Assembly (NCBI RefSeq): GCF_910592395.1
Contig: NC_088311.1
Span: forward strand, 17,734,501 to 17,798,500
DNA length: 64,000 nucleotides
Direction of reading: 5' to 3'
Source: Lineus longissimus
Taxonomy: Eukaryota > Nemertea > Pilidiophora > Heteronemertea > Lineidae
The notes under the pieces were generated by a model. That model saw only the letters and a list, made by a program, of their open reading frames with translations, did not search any database and was not told where the DNA came from. Position numbers and translations under genes: made by a program. Of the stretch, positions 15,401-26,349 are shown in pieces (positions within the stretch are counted from its first letter, which is position 1; every line of letters begins with the position of its first letter).

Positions 15401-17125
15401 TCATGATAAATCAGAGGATAGGAGTGATGATAATCAATCTACATTTTGTTTTACACAGTTATAGACCTTGTACATGTACATACGTCGGTACAATCTCTCA
15501 ATACTTCCGAAGCAGACGCGATTTTCGTGAAAATGTTGGGGACTCAACTTGAGTAATTTTAGTCAAATTAAGTTCAACCTGCAGGTTGAACTGGTTGAAC
15601 ATAACTTCAGCGGCATGTTGTATTCGTATCGTATTGTACTTTACTGGAGCATGCTTTATGCTTCGTTTTAAAATGATACTGTCATATCTTCCTTATGTGA
15701 TACTATATAAAATTACCCGTAAGTACCTATTTCGAACAACGCATCATAAAGTAAATGCATACGGGCGAGTTTAATGCAAACTTTGGCAGATTTAACCTAC
15801 AATTTTTTCATTCATTTTTTTCAGTCAGTGTGGACCAGTCATAATTTAATCAGGTAAACAGACTTACTAATACATCACCTTCACTCTCTTTCCTTCCAGT
15901 GTTCCGCCGACTGTGGTACCGGGTACAAGGTGCGTGCCGTGTACTGTATATCCGATGGTGCCCGTCCCATAGATGTCCGCTACTGCACTGGCAAACCAAA
16001 GCCAAGGTCCAAGGAAAGATGTTTCATACGACACTGCCGAAAACCACAGTGGGTCACAGGAAAATGGACTCAGGTGAGCAAGGTTTTGGAGAGAGGGAAT
16101 TAAATGCAACATCCATTGTCTTTAAAAGATAGTGGTACGCGGCAACTACACCTTGTAAGATAACTCTAACCCCGGTGCATAACCCTGATAATATTCAGTT
16201 GGCGGGGCTGAGTAAATAATATTTTTACTCGGCCTGTGCCATCAGTGGTTCCAAGTCTACCTGCAAGAGTCTCGGCTGTGACACTACACGCTCGATATAT
16301 GTAGTGTGGGAAATGAAACATGAAAACGCAAAATAATCTAAACAATACTTTCTTTTCAGTGCTCCGTCTCATGCGGCGATGGTTACCAGAAGCGAGCAGT
16401 CCGATGCCAGACCTATAACAGTGGTCGATATTGCCCATACCGCTCCCGACCAATTGGCTATAAAAACTGCTCCAAGAAGTGTGTCTCTAACAGAATACCC
16501 GATGCTGGTAAGTAAAAAACAGTGTGTAGTGAGGGATTTTGACCTTTGGACCTTGAGAGAAATGGGCTTTTTCAAGATTCTTAAGGGCCGCACCTTAAAG
16601 GGGGACTGTCCACTCTTAATTTTTTTAAGTAAAACAACTAATCTGGTAGTTGCTATTGCATCAACTGTGAAATTTAATCAGTAAAAACAGCAGAGAAAGT
16701 AACCTACTAGTAGTAAAAAATAACCATTATAGAAATATTTGTTATGGTTGAATCAATTTTTATTATGGCTTCCTGTTCGTCCGAACATGTAGAATTACAT
16801 GTAATGCATACGTTAAAGCTCGTGATCTTAGAATCTTCTGCGTCGGAAAAAATAGCATCGACCTTTCCTTAATGTTAGGAATAGTACAATGACGATTATT
16901 CTGATCAGACCATTGTATCTTTCTTATCAGCTTGCCCGCTAATGTTGCACTGTGTTCATGACACACAATTCATGCTATTTCTTATTCTGTCGTTCAGATT
17001 GCAAGGACGTTAACCGCGCCCACTACTGCCCGATGGTTAGAAGTTATGGCTTTTGTAACAGGGCCTACTTCCAGAAACTGTGCTGCCGGACTTGTACAAG
17101 GTTGGCGGGCTCTCGGGCTGGCTAA
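490..17125 (+). CDS. ADAMTS6/10: ADAMTS6/10-type secreted metalloprotease, complete, 23 exons, 1094 aa
   Basis: Exons: 490-577, 1485-1837, 4690-4822, 5169-5335, 5749-5966, 7227-7270, 7998-8103, 8590-8736, 9189-9336, 9769-9876, 10286-10431, 10707-10770, 11220-11331, 11809-11954, 12198-12321, 12640-12720, 13229-13395, 13649-13790, 14380-14509, 15080-15290, 15900-16073, 16360-16507, 16998-17125. All junctions are GT-AG and in phase; the total is 3285 nt. Domains in order: signal peptide (residues 1 to about 29, core [12 protein letters not shown]), reprolysin propeptide (about 35-206), furin site RQKR (207-210), M12B catalytic domain (about 215-425), disintegrin-like region, first TSP1 repeat (from about 525), Cys-rich domain, spacer, four more TSP1 repeats (from about 817, 876, 938 and 996), PLAC domain (1053-1089). 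Five TSP1 repeats plus PLAC, the length and the motifs LMAAQI, TLGLAPV and CKDVN fit the ADAMTS6/ADAMTS10 branch (about 1100 aa). Those enzymes are secreted and act on microfibril and fibrillin matrix; the substrate here is inferred from family only. Whether it is orthologous to 6, 10 or their common ancestor needs a tree. Confidence 0.93.
1051..1187. mobile_element. AGGGAG-ended inverted-repeat MITE, copy 1
   Basis: The two ends are inverted copies of a pattern like AGGGAGTTTTCGCAAAGC, here starting aggaagttttcgtaaagcgc and ending ctttgcgaaaactctcc. The element lies in ADAMTS intron 1. Related copies are at 13812-13905 and 58828-58945. It holds no ORF, so it would be non-autonomous. Confidence 0.65.
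2246..2290. repeat. Near-perfect short palindrome
   Basis: The arms agagttttattattctcga and ttgagtataataaaactt are inverted copies around the centre CTAATTAG. The site lies in ADAMTS intron 2. It may be the remnant of a very short inverted-repeat element; no function is visible. Confidence 0.5.
5169..5335 (+). other. ADAMTS exon 4: propeptide end, furin site and start of catalytic domain
   Basis: This exon encodes residues 192-247. RQKR at 207-210 is a consensus furin (R-X-K/R-R) site. It is followed by [18 protein letters not shown], the usual beginning of an ADAMTS catalytic domain. Cleavage would release the mature enzyme starting at Ser211. The exon begins with the two bases that complete an Asp codon and ends in phase 0 before gtaagt. 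Confidence 0.9.
6213..6262. repeat. Short dispersed repeat, shared with 51550-51600
   Basis: A block starting tggcggcgcatggt and reading on through attatcctc and ctaggtaa is shared with 51550-51600. Both copies lie in non-coding DNA, this one in ADAMTS intron 5. The family is unknown. Confidence 0.45.
6819..6905. repeat. Dispersed repeat, copy 1 (second at 12788-12871)
   Basis: This stretch and 12788-12871 share catttca.tcgatac, tcgtaggccctgtttgcaag and intervening sequence. The first copy is in ADAMTS intron 5 and the second in intron 16. They are probably fragments of one interspersed family that I cannot name. Confidence 0.45.
7998..8736 (+). other. ADAMTS zinc-binding site, split by an intron
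   Basis: Exon 7 (7998-8103) ends within the Asn codon of HEMGHN, and exon 8 (8590-8736) continues with FGMHHD. Joined, they give the reprolysin motif HExxHxxGxxHD with zinc ligands His365, His369 and His375 and catalytic Glu366. The Met-turn residue is Met393 in GLMAAQ. No catalytic residue is missing, so an active protease is expected. The 44-nt exon at 7227-7270 ([13 protein letters not shown]) is needed to restore phase between exons 5 and 7. Confidence 0.92.
11666..11775. repeat. G-run/C-run hairpin flanked by a 10-bp direct repeat
   Basis: A run of G (from about 11680) and a run of C (from about 11744) face each other and could pair. GCACTGACAT flanks the block at 11656-11665 and 11776-11785, like a target duplication around a short insertion. 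It lies in ADAMTS intron 13. The tract lengths may be unreliable in the assembly. Confidence 0.35.
12788..12871. repeat. Dispersed repeat, copy 2
   Basis: This is the partner of the block at 6819-6905, in the same orientation, with the shared core taggccctgtttgcaag. It lies in ADAMTS intron 16. Confidence 0.45.
13812..13905. mobile_element. AGGGAG-ended inverted-repeat MITE, copy 2
   Basis: It begins agggagttttcgcgaatc and ends ggctttgcgaaaactccct, the same inverted ends as 1051-1187 and 58828-58945. It starts only 21 bases after the donor site of ADAMTS exon 18, so it sits just inside intron 18. Confidence 0.7.
16998..17125 (+). other. ADAMTS last exon: PLAC domain and stop
   Basis: This exon encodes the six-cysteine PLAC module, from [20 protein letters not shown] to CCRTC. 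It ends after a nine-residue tail at TAA 17123-17125. PLAC domains close many long ADAMTS proteins, papilins and lacunin. The pattern closely follows the ADAMTS6/10 PLAC. Confidence 0.88.
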
Positions 17126-17614
17126 AGAAAGGTTTCGGTCGCATTTATGGAACAAGAGAACGCACCGAGCCGATGATTAGAAGACGTGTTGGCGATGGAA
17201 GGCGGAATCCAGGGATTACAATTCTGTGTCCAGGAGAAGTTGATCACCTTCTTTTTGTGATGACAGGGCATGTCTGCATGGACAAATCTCAAACACTCAT
17301 GAATAAACGATTGAAATGATACCCGTTCTTCTGTTTCACAGAAGTGTACAGGAGATAGGAAAGACCCCTATCTGCGCCATGTTGCAACTTAATCAGACCA
17401 GCCTGGCTTCTGCCTGTTCGTCTTCCTTTAAAGCACAGTTTCAAATTGTAGTATTCTGCCGCAAGGTCAAAAGCGCACAATGATTTTCAAATTGTATATA
17501 TAAGACAGAATTTCTGTACATAATGTAATATAAATGTTAACTAAGTTATAAATGGGACGGATAAATACTACCTTGATCTAAAATGATTTTAGGACATATC
17601 ATACACTGAATCAT

Positions 17615-17771
17615 AATAAAGCAAGATTGAGGATAAAAGCATGGATACTTTTAATACTGAATGGGCTAATATGCTTTGCCCGTTAGTTCACTTGACGGGC
17701 CAATTTGTATGCTATTTATTTATATATACCCACTGGATTCAACCGTACTGTTCTATGGAAAACACAATAAA
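17615..17771 (+). terminator. Poly(A) signals of the ADAMTS gene
   Basis: AATAAA occurs at 17615-17620 and again at 17766-17771, about 490 and 640 bases after the stop codon. The stretch 17126-17777 has no other recognisable content and is most likely the 3' UTR. Which signal is used cannot be told from sequence. Confidence 0.5.
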
Positions 17772-17869
17772 TGTATTTTGTTAGTCTAATACGGCATTTG
17801 GCTTCTTCTTCACATTCCTCCTGTTGAACATGAAACATCTCGACAGTAGCATTGGAGTATTATCAACAA

Positions 17870-17877
17870 GTATAGAT
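17870..17877. repeat. 8-bp target duplication, left side of foldback element 1
   Basis: GTATAGAT here is repeated exactly at 19296-19303 on the other side of the foldback element. Confidence 0.8.
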
Positions 17878-19295
17878 GGTGTCTGCCCATTCCGCCTCAA
17901 CCTTATTCGCCTTATCCAATTTTGCCTTCTCCCATTTAGCCTTCTCCTAACTTGCCTTTTCTCAATTCGCCTTCTACGATTTCGCCATCGTCTTATCTCG
18001 CCTTTGTTCCAATTGGCCTTCTTCCTAACTCGCCTTCCTCTCATCTTGCCTCATCCTAGTTTGCCTTTTCTTATTTCGCCTTTGTCCTATTCTGCCTTGG
18101 TTTCATCCTGCCTTATCTCATCTTGCCTTTTCTTGATTGACCTTTGTGTCAATTCGCCTTCTTCCCATTTTGCCTTCTCCCGTTTCGCCATATCTCACCT
18201 CGCCTTTTATCAATCCGCCTTTGCTTATCTTGCCTTTGTTCTATTTTGCCTTGTTGTCTTGAGAGCTAACTCGTTCTGTGAGAAGGCCTCATAATTCCCC
18301 AATGATCAAAGGAATACATCTTCCAGATTGCTGGATTTGAGTAGGCCTATTGACTATAGTTCATAATAAAGAACTTCAGAAGCACTCACACTTTGAATGA
18401 TCAATAAAATACTTAGCACCCCCATCCCTCCTATATAGTACCAGGTCACAAGTCTTACTTATCAAAGAATGCCAAAACACTATGTCAAAATATTTCCATG
18501 AAAGACTTGGAAAACTCTAAGATTTGACAAACATGGGTAAAGATACTAGGTTGGTTTTGGAGATACATGTAAGCTTACATGTAGATGGTTCAGAAGTTAT
18601 GAAGATTTGAAAACATTGGTAATTAAACAACAGCCTTTGGGTAGGGTACCAAAACATAATTCGTGGAAACACTCTTATATGAAAGATTGGCCCCACAAAC
18701 ATGGGTAAAAGAGACAAAAGTCTTTTGTAATATGGTATGTAATGTAATATGACTATAATGGCTGAGAAGTTATCTACACTTGTGATTTTGGCAATGTCCA
18801 CCGGGTTTTGGTTGGGGGTACCCCCGAATGGACCTTAGAAGCCCTTCAACACTGTTGAAGACACTTTCATATGAAAGATTGACTCAACAAACCTGGGTAA
18901 AGACACCAAGTTTGTTGCAAAGTAGGAAGAAGGCGAAATGGGAAGAAGGCGAAATAATACAAAGGCGGGGTGGGTAAAGGCGAGATAGGATGAAGGCAAA
19001 TTAGGACAAAGGTAAATTAGGACAAGGTGAAATAGGAGAAGGCAGATTAAGACAATGGCAAACTGAGACGAAGGCAAGAATTGATAAGGCAACTTGTGAT
19101 AAGGCAAGATAAAACAGAGGCAAAATAGCATAAGGCGAAAAATGAAAAGGCGAAAAAAGACAAAGGCGAGATAGAATAAGGCGGATTGGGAAGAGGCAAA
19201 ATTGGAAAAGGCGAAATAGGAGAAGGCGAAATGTATATTTTTTAAAGGCAAAATGGGAAAAGGCGAAAAAAGACAAGGCGAAATGGGCATGAACC
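17878..19295. mobile_element. Foldback element 1: minisatellite arms, 8-bp target duplication
   Basis: The left arm (to about 18260) is a degenerate tandem array of a roughly 14-base unit around GCCTTCTCCCATTTC. The right arm (about 18925-19295) is the same kind of array in inverse orientation. The ends are inverted copies: GGTGTCTGCCCATTCCGCC on the left and, read inward from the right, GGTTCATGCCCATTTCGCC. The exact 8-bp repeat GTATAGAT flanks both sides. Between the arms are degenerate direct repeats containing tatgaaagattg and caaac.tgggtaaag. No transposase ORF is present; the long open frames in the arms are by-products of the array. The layout resembles the sea urchin TU foldback elements (8-bp duplications, 15-bp outer repeats), a comparison made from memory. 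Confidence 0.85.
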
Positions 19296-19303
19296 GTATA
19301 GAT

Positions 19304-20303
19304 GACAGAAGAAAAAACAACTCAAAATTTCCAACATAATATGACTAAGTGTTTTTTTCAAATGAAAAACAACATTATAACCTATAATAATTATTCAGGC
19401 GGAAGCGAAGTACAAAGTTTGACGGTAATAAATTCTACTCAATTGGATAATTTCGTTGCAAAAAGCCCTATACGCAGAAGCAGAATAAAACACTAATAAA
19501 CAATAGCCAGATAACCATTCTTCTGAATCAATGACAAAATAGTCAGCATCTTCTTTGCGGAACGGAACAACCTGGCGTGTACTTTAATCTGTATTTACGG
19601 AACGGAACCAAACGGAACGAATAAATGCGGCAAAAGGGCACGATGAAACTTATAATTCAATCAGACCATGGTTGATAGAAACCCGTTAGATTGTTACACA
19701 ACGGTTACCTTTTTCCACAGTGGAGTGCGTCATCAAATCTATCTGAATCAATCACGGAAAAAAATAACAACTTCCAAAGACCGTGTCGTACAAGGCGGTC
19801 ATCTTGGTTATCAGGCCTAAGCAGTAATCAATCGATGAGCTAGTTTTAGCTCGATAGGCTCTCGGAACTGACGCCCGCAATTTAATTATACGTGAGGGAG
19901 GGAGGAATCAGCTATCAAAGGGACGACATTCTTTGGACTGAAAGAAACTCTTACGAACAGTTTATTGACATTGATTTAGGACCCTTGCCTTGGCAGGTAC
20001 TTGGCCGCAACCACCTCGTATTCAGTGGTGACAAGAATAATCTACTTGCAGGCGACTCTATCCCGGCCACGGACTGAAGAGGTCAGCTTCTCATTCATAA
20101 AGTCCGGCTTCATAAAGGCCGCAGCATATACTTTAAGCCGGAGCATACCATTTTATATGAAAAGTTTTGCCTGTGGTGAATATTAGTGCAATCTATGATC
20201 TGGCATAAGATTTTAGAAAAAGGCCAAACTTTATGAATGAAAAATGGACCTTTTAAGTCAGCGGAGATAATTGTATTCTGGTGTGCTAAAGTGCTCATCA
20301 ATA
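19304..20303. other. Intergenic DNA with no recognised gene
   Basis: I see no coding exon in this stretch. It separates foldback element 1 from the last exon of the minus-strand gene, so part of it must be that gene's 3' UTR. TTTATT at 19961-19966 reads AATAAA on the minus strand and could be its poly(A) signal. Confidence 0.4.
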
Positions 20304-23300
20304 CTATAAAACGGCAAGGTTCTCGCCGTCAACCTCCTCAAACTTCAGCACGTGCCCGTCAATTTCTGTGAGGACATTCCGAAAGCTCTCGACCAACGCC
20401 ATGTCACCCAACCTTTTCACCATATTGTCGCATTCATCCAGAGTCATGGACACACCCGTCGATCGCGTAGACAGTAACATAGCGGGATTGTGTTCTTCTT
20501 CGAGTTGGGCAGCCTCTTCTTCGCAAGAGAGACGGAAGGCATTCAATCTGTAATCGAAGACATAATAGATGACGACACATCATCATGAAACCATTATTTC
20601 CTTCTTGCTCTCTATACAAATTCCAACACTTATACCGGACCCTTAACACTGCCGCCGATTTTAAATTGTCCCTATACACCGCGGACGTATATGGCTGGCG
20701 CGAGTCGACACAATTCAGAATTAAGAGCCGACATAAATCTGAATTGTTGCCGGGCATAAATCAGCCAATCAATACCTCGGATCTCCTCATTTTGCCCGGC
20801 CATAAAGCTGTAAAGCTGAGTTGTAGTGCACAACCAATCAGATAGCCGTGAATTGTGGCCCGAAGTGTCATTTATGGTGGACGGAATTGCGATCTTGCAA
20901 TTAATGACGTACCATGAATACAAGGAAATGCCCAGTTCTGATTGGTCTAATTATGGCGAGGCTTAATTTTGCTTTATGCCGGAGCATAATTCAGGAGATC
21001 CGAGGTTTTGAATGGCTGATTTAAGGGTCAACATAATTGAGAATTACGCCAGGCAATAATTCAGATTTATGTCCACCCGAATTCTGAATTGTGCCGACTC
21101 ACACCAGCCATGCCCCTGATACACGTGGTCTCCCCTCAAATGACAAAATACCTTTTGCACAAGTCATGTACACGCCGCATCAATCCATGGTCCATCCTAT
21201 TATGGCCTTGACTACCGCGAGCATACACCTCAGTTGGATCAACCTCAACTAATAACCTCTGCTTCTCTTTGAACAGCTGCTCGATGTGTCGCCCGAGGCT
21301 AAGATGAGCTCTCACCAGTACATCCAGGGGTAGCCCTATGGCTAGTTTCAAGGCTTGTGTAGAGATGGCAGCCTGTTTAACATCGTCGATCTCCCCAATG
21401 TGATCTCCTATTACGCCTAGGCGAAGAGTTTGATACCATGTCTGATCGACCTCAGGAAGTTCGTCTTCAACGGCTTCAGAGTCGCACCTTTCTTTTGTTT
21501 CCTTGTCTATTCTCTCAATAAGTCCCTCCAGTGTATTCCGCTGATAATCTTCAAAACCCAGCGCAATTTTCTCAGCATCGCAGGTCAGGCTTTTCGAACA
21601 GATTACATTGGCCAGGTTCTTCAAACCCTCGATATCCAACACACCATAATGAAATCCATCCTTGGCTAACTCGGGCAGACCTTGCAGCCAACTCAAACAC
21701 ACTAAATACAAGTGAATAGCAATCCCTGCGGCTTCCTCTCTGTATTGTAAAATATTTTCATACACGGCCTGTTGGACTTTTCTAAAACTCCGACGTATTC
21801 CCCTAAGGCATCTCCGGTAGTTCGATGGTCTCGGAGCAGTTTCACAGGCTATCTGAAGCAGTTTTTCTGACAAGTCCATGACTTTCTTTGCCTCAATGTA
21901 TTCATCAGATTGAAATGGATTGCTCTCATCTTTCCATCCCAAGTTAGGCTTGGTGTCGTTTTTGGCCTCGAGGATAAGTTCTAGAGCATATATTCGGTTA
22001 CCTTCTTTGTATATTGCACCCTCTAAAGGGACAGGCTCATACCTGGAACGAAAGAAAGCTTATAATAAAAGTCGGAATGATCCACCTTGGAAGCTCCCTT
22101 GACACCACACTCTCTCCATTAACAAATTTGATTTTGGCCTCAAATTTGGGAAATTATTTTCAACTTTGCGTCTATAATCAGTAAATGTAGCAAGGGCAGT
22201 TTTTGAGGATGCCCTGAATAGAGAAAGGTTCGACTCTATTTCAAAGCGTATATATATATAATATGACTAAAACCTCACAGAGGCATCCGTATTGATAACT
22301 GAATGTAACAATTTGATACCAAAATACCGATTGATCTGTGGCATATAATATTATGATCGAGTTTGCCTTCTTTTGTATTCGCTCTTGTGCGTATGTTTTG
22401 TTGCATGCCGATATGGCCTTGGCACAATGTTTAATGTTTGTCTCAGTAGTAGTGGGCGATTTTTTTTGGACTCATTTCAGGGTCAGGGAGATGAAACATA
22501 GCCATGACCAAGGTCATTTTTTGAGAAAATGTCTTCCACTTGAATCGCAATGATCCCGTGGTGAACCCAGACCAAACGAAGTTGATGATATTAGAAACAA
22601 CTCCCACAACATACCATTTAGGCAAACGCAGAACATTTCTGAGTTCACGGTGTTCGGCTGCAGCTTTCCGTGCCCTATCCATCGCCTCCACCGGGTAAGG
22701 GTTGTCGGTGTAAAGCTGTTCCACCTGGTCTCTGACAGGCCGTATGGAGGACAAGTTCTCGGAACAAATTTTATAAATGGAGCGCCACCTGTGAAAAAGA
22801 TTTGAAAAATATGTAATTGGCTAATGAGTACGGCGGAGCCTTATATTTTTTGGTACGGCTCACCACATTGTGAATACCAGTAGGCGAAGCCAGGCCGGTT
22901 GGTATTCACTTCCTCTCAGTAGCACATGCAGCAAATCGAACAGCTCTGTTGCCCTTCATCGCAAATAGGCCTGACAGGTTTGTTAACCACTGACTATTGG
23001 CCTCCAAGAGGAGGCGTTTGTCGCGCGCCTAAACTAACGGAACCCCTAAAATGTCAATTTGGAAGGTCCAAAAACGTCGCAATACGCGCCTAAAAATCTG
23101 TAATTTTTCGTAGCCACGCCCCTTTAATATATTGGCAGGCGTTTTAACTAACAAATTCCACTTTTTCGGTGGTCTTATATATCACTGCCCACTGCTCGCA
23201 ACTTCGTTCTCATTTGATAGATTAGGGGTTGGAAATTTTATAAGCAAACGTTCTGGAACCTCCAGCTCTTTTGGCACAGACAATGTCTTTCTGTTTATTG

Positions 23301-25507
23301 AATCAGAGAATCTGACTGACATGACGGAGCTCTACTGAACTGAGTATCATGGGTCTTTATAAAGTAAAGTCCTTAATCTGATGTCACAATAGCGAATGGC
23401 ACTGTTTTACCTGGGAAACATTCTAGGATGTTCACCAGCACTGGTGACGTTAGCCGACGATTTTCTGTGCAGTGGACAGTCGAATTGGATAAAACAAGGA
23501 ATGGACATCAATCTATCGAGAATATAGGTAGAGCACGATGATGGTGTCCCATTCGACACCACTTACTCAGTGTGCACATTTCATGACTTTCGGCCATGCA
23601 TGTGTACGAGCTTCCGTTACAACGCGTGCTCGGCAATACAGCGATTACCGATAAAATACTTCTCGTCTGTGAGTAAATATAGATAGGATATATAATTAGC
23701 TTGCTATTATGACATAGAATGTCAAAAACGGAATATGAAGTCAAACAGGGAAAAAGGGGTATCTTCTGCCACTGTTTTTTTCACATGCTTGAGAATTGTG
23801 TATAGGCCGAAAGGCAGTGGCAGGGCTACCTAATCCGTGGGCTATCTTTCCCCTTGACATATAAAAGCTCATGTCTCCATCCGAACAGACTCAACGCTAT
23901 GGACAAACATGTTTATCATTTCCTCGCAACATCCGACAAAAAGGATTTGGGTCCCCCTTCCCACTGGCTGAAAAATATCCTTACCTTTGTAAGTAAAGCT
24001 TAAGCTGTATCATAACAGGGGATTCTTCGAAGACCACCACGCGTTCCTGTTGCGTCATTTCTTTAATTCGATTAATCTGAACTCCAAAGTCTGAGTCAAG
24101 AATCCAACGGCACTCGTTCGACCAAGTGCCGACCAAGATTGTGGCTCGCTCAAGCAAGGTTGCAAGAAAGCAATACTTCTGATGAGCAACTGTCAGTGAC
24201 ATTCGCGCTATTTCAAATCGATCATCATCACTTAGAAACTGTTTATAACTTCTATGAATGACATCACCCTGTCTCATTATGTCCTGGTAAGACTCCTCCG
24301 CAGAGAGTTTACACGCTTCCGTAGGGGAATCTGCGAATAATTTCAAGTATAACGCGTTCCTAAACCGCCGTCGTATCAGTCTGTATTCCTCCTTATTTTG
24401 TTCAACTTCAAGAACACCGTTTTTTTCTTTTCGCTTTATAATGAAGAGTGCGTCCGCCTCCAAAGCATCATCTCCAATCGACATCTCCACGCTTTTTAAA
24501 GCGTCCATTGCATCAACTAAACACAACTGCAACTTTTTGATTGCATCAGTAAGCCGACTGACATACTCCTCGATCTGTTGAATGTCCTTCATAGCAAAAT
24601 CCGGAAAACCCTCAACGAGTTTTAAACATGCAATGTGGAGTCGTTCGATGATTTCGTTTGCGGTTATCTTGTAACTTGTCAGCATCAAGTTCCAAGCATC
24701 ACACACCTTAAGGACACCAAATAAACATTGTAAAACGGCGCTCTGGAAGGTTACATGCTTCGCCAATGAATTCACAGCAATGTTAACAACCTCACCTGTC
24801 TCCCGAAGCAAGGCTATGACGACATCAAAATTGAACGTCTGTTTCAGCCTTGCATCAACCTCGGCAGCACTGCCGTAATTCAAGTCCGATGCTCTCCTTA
24901 ATGGATTCGTAGTTGCCAGCGGTGCATGATTGACGTCATTCCCTTTTTCGCGCCCAACAATCTGAATTCCGTTCGAAGGGGACCGAGGCTGGTCGTTCTC
25001 TGCTGTGTTATCTTCAGTAGTTTTCATTGAACTTCCAGACCTGTCTCTGCCATTTGCCTCCAGCTCTTCATCAGCAACTAACTCAACATTATCTAGCGGG
25101 AGCGATGGTGCACTGGACCTACTGGTATTTTGGACCTCTTCCTTTTCCTTCTCCAAACAGGTTCCCGAATCTGTGGCACCCTTTGCATTCGTGGACTGCA
25201 ATATTCCGTTAACTTCAAGCAACGTTGGGCTTGGGGCTTCCAACGATAGGTCTTGTTCCTCTGATGACGTTTTGACATCAGTCGTGATTTCCGTTGATTC
25301 TTTGTTGTATTCCATTCCAATGTTCGAAGAAGGATTAGAATTGTCTTCTGAAGCACTTTCTAATAGAAAATCCTTTTGGTGGTGTAAACTTCGACTCTGC
25401 AACGCTTGTTTGATACTGTTGAAGTAAGGTTCGAGGAGTGAAATGTTACCTTCACTTCCCATCTTTTCTGATGTGTCGTTTATGCACAGTTGTGCTGGAG
25501 TAGACAT
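20304..25507 (-). CDS. Unrecognised 943-aa helical protein, 4 exons
   Basis: Minus-strand exons: 25507-23985, 22788-22615, 22042-21152, 20547-20304. All donors and acceptors are GT/AG and the phases match (2, 2, 2), giving 2832 nt with stop TAG at 20306-20304. The start is the first ATG in frame, 25507, beginning MSTPAQLCIND. About the first 190 residues are rich in Ser, Glu, Asp and Asn and probably disordered. From about residue 200 on it is mostly predicted helix, with charged and leucine-rich stretches and no signal peptide or convincing membrane segment, so it is likely intracellular. Two helical regions look alike: IIERLHIACLKLVEGFPDF in exon 1 and IAIHLYLVCLSWLQGLPEL in exon 3. I do not recognise the family and suggest no function. 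Intron 3 holds the inverted-repeat element at 20691-21111. Confidence 0.75.
20691..21111. mobile_element. Inverted-repeat (MITE-like) element in intron 3 of the helical-protein gene
   Basis: The ends are long inverted copies beginning ATGGCTGGCGCGAGTCG on the left and, read inward from the right, ATGGCTGGTGTGAGTCG. Similarity continues for about 100-150 bases through acaattcagaatt, gacataaatctgaatt and cctcggatctcc. It has no ORF. A target duplication could not be defined. Confidence 0.7.
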
Positions 25508-26349
25508 AATACGGCACACTATAAGTATATAGCGGTATTGATGTGCTTTTGACCTAGCGCTGAGGAAAAGGACCGTAAGGATACGTAATTCAGTAGAACA
25601 ATAAAAGACCGGTTATGTGCGCTGTCGAATTCATCATATGGCCAAGCGGACTATCAAACTAATGTCAAATCAATGTCCCATGATATATCCATATCAGTCT
25701 ATCACGATGTCCTCTGAAGCACGTCCCGAGACAACATGACGAAAAGAACGAAAACATTTCAAGGTTTGGGGAAGCCCCGGTCAGATATCTGTGTATACGA
25801 ATCCTCCGAGTTCATCTCATTGCAATCGATATTTAGGTCATTTATGCATGCATGGGTATCTTATGCCAATATTTATGTCGCCTATTGTTGAAATTCATCA
25901 CGTGAACAGTACAAAGTATCCAGGACAGGAAAAGCATTGTCTAACACGAGTTCAAGATTGAAGTGTTTCGAGATAATGACAGGCGGACATGCGCGGGTAT
26001 TCGAAAAAGCTGGTGCACTGGGTCACAGGATTTACTTCATTGTGACTCATGGATCACCACCGCCTGGATGAATTGTCCAATTCCCAAATCCCTAACGTTT
26101 CCAACCATGTGCTTCAATTGCACACACAGTCTCAGACTCTTCATCAGAGAAATAGCTGGGCTATTACCGGCGATTCTACATGAACTATATACGAAGCTAA
26201 CAGAAGGTTCGTATTGCAGCTGAAGCACTTCCTAAGTCAATGTGTGAATGAATATGTATACTTGAGTGACAGTTGTGATAATGACAGCATGATGCTGAGT
26301 ATTGTAACATGCATGGTAGGTCTATTGGTAGATACCTCAATGTATTGAC
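25508..26349. other. Intergenic DNA upstream of the minus-strand gene
   Basis: The 5' region of the helical-protein gene must lie here. I see no clear TATA box at a sensible distance from 25507, no coding exon and no repeat with defined ends. Confidence 0.4.

Noticed and set aside
17824-18294. 156-codon plus-strand frame rich in Leu, Phe and Ser
   Set aside because: It is a translation of the tandem-repeat left arm of foldback element 1; the repetition explains its length.
18835-19320. 161-codon minus-strand frame
   Set aside because: It is a translation of the inverse right arm of the same foldback element.
22443-22614. Hydrophobic WYVVGVVSNIINFVW segment as a membrane helix of the minus-strand gene
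   Set aside because: It lies beyond the gtatgt donor of exon 2 and is intron read-through; the spliced protein continues with WYEPVPLEG.
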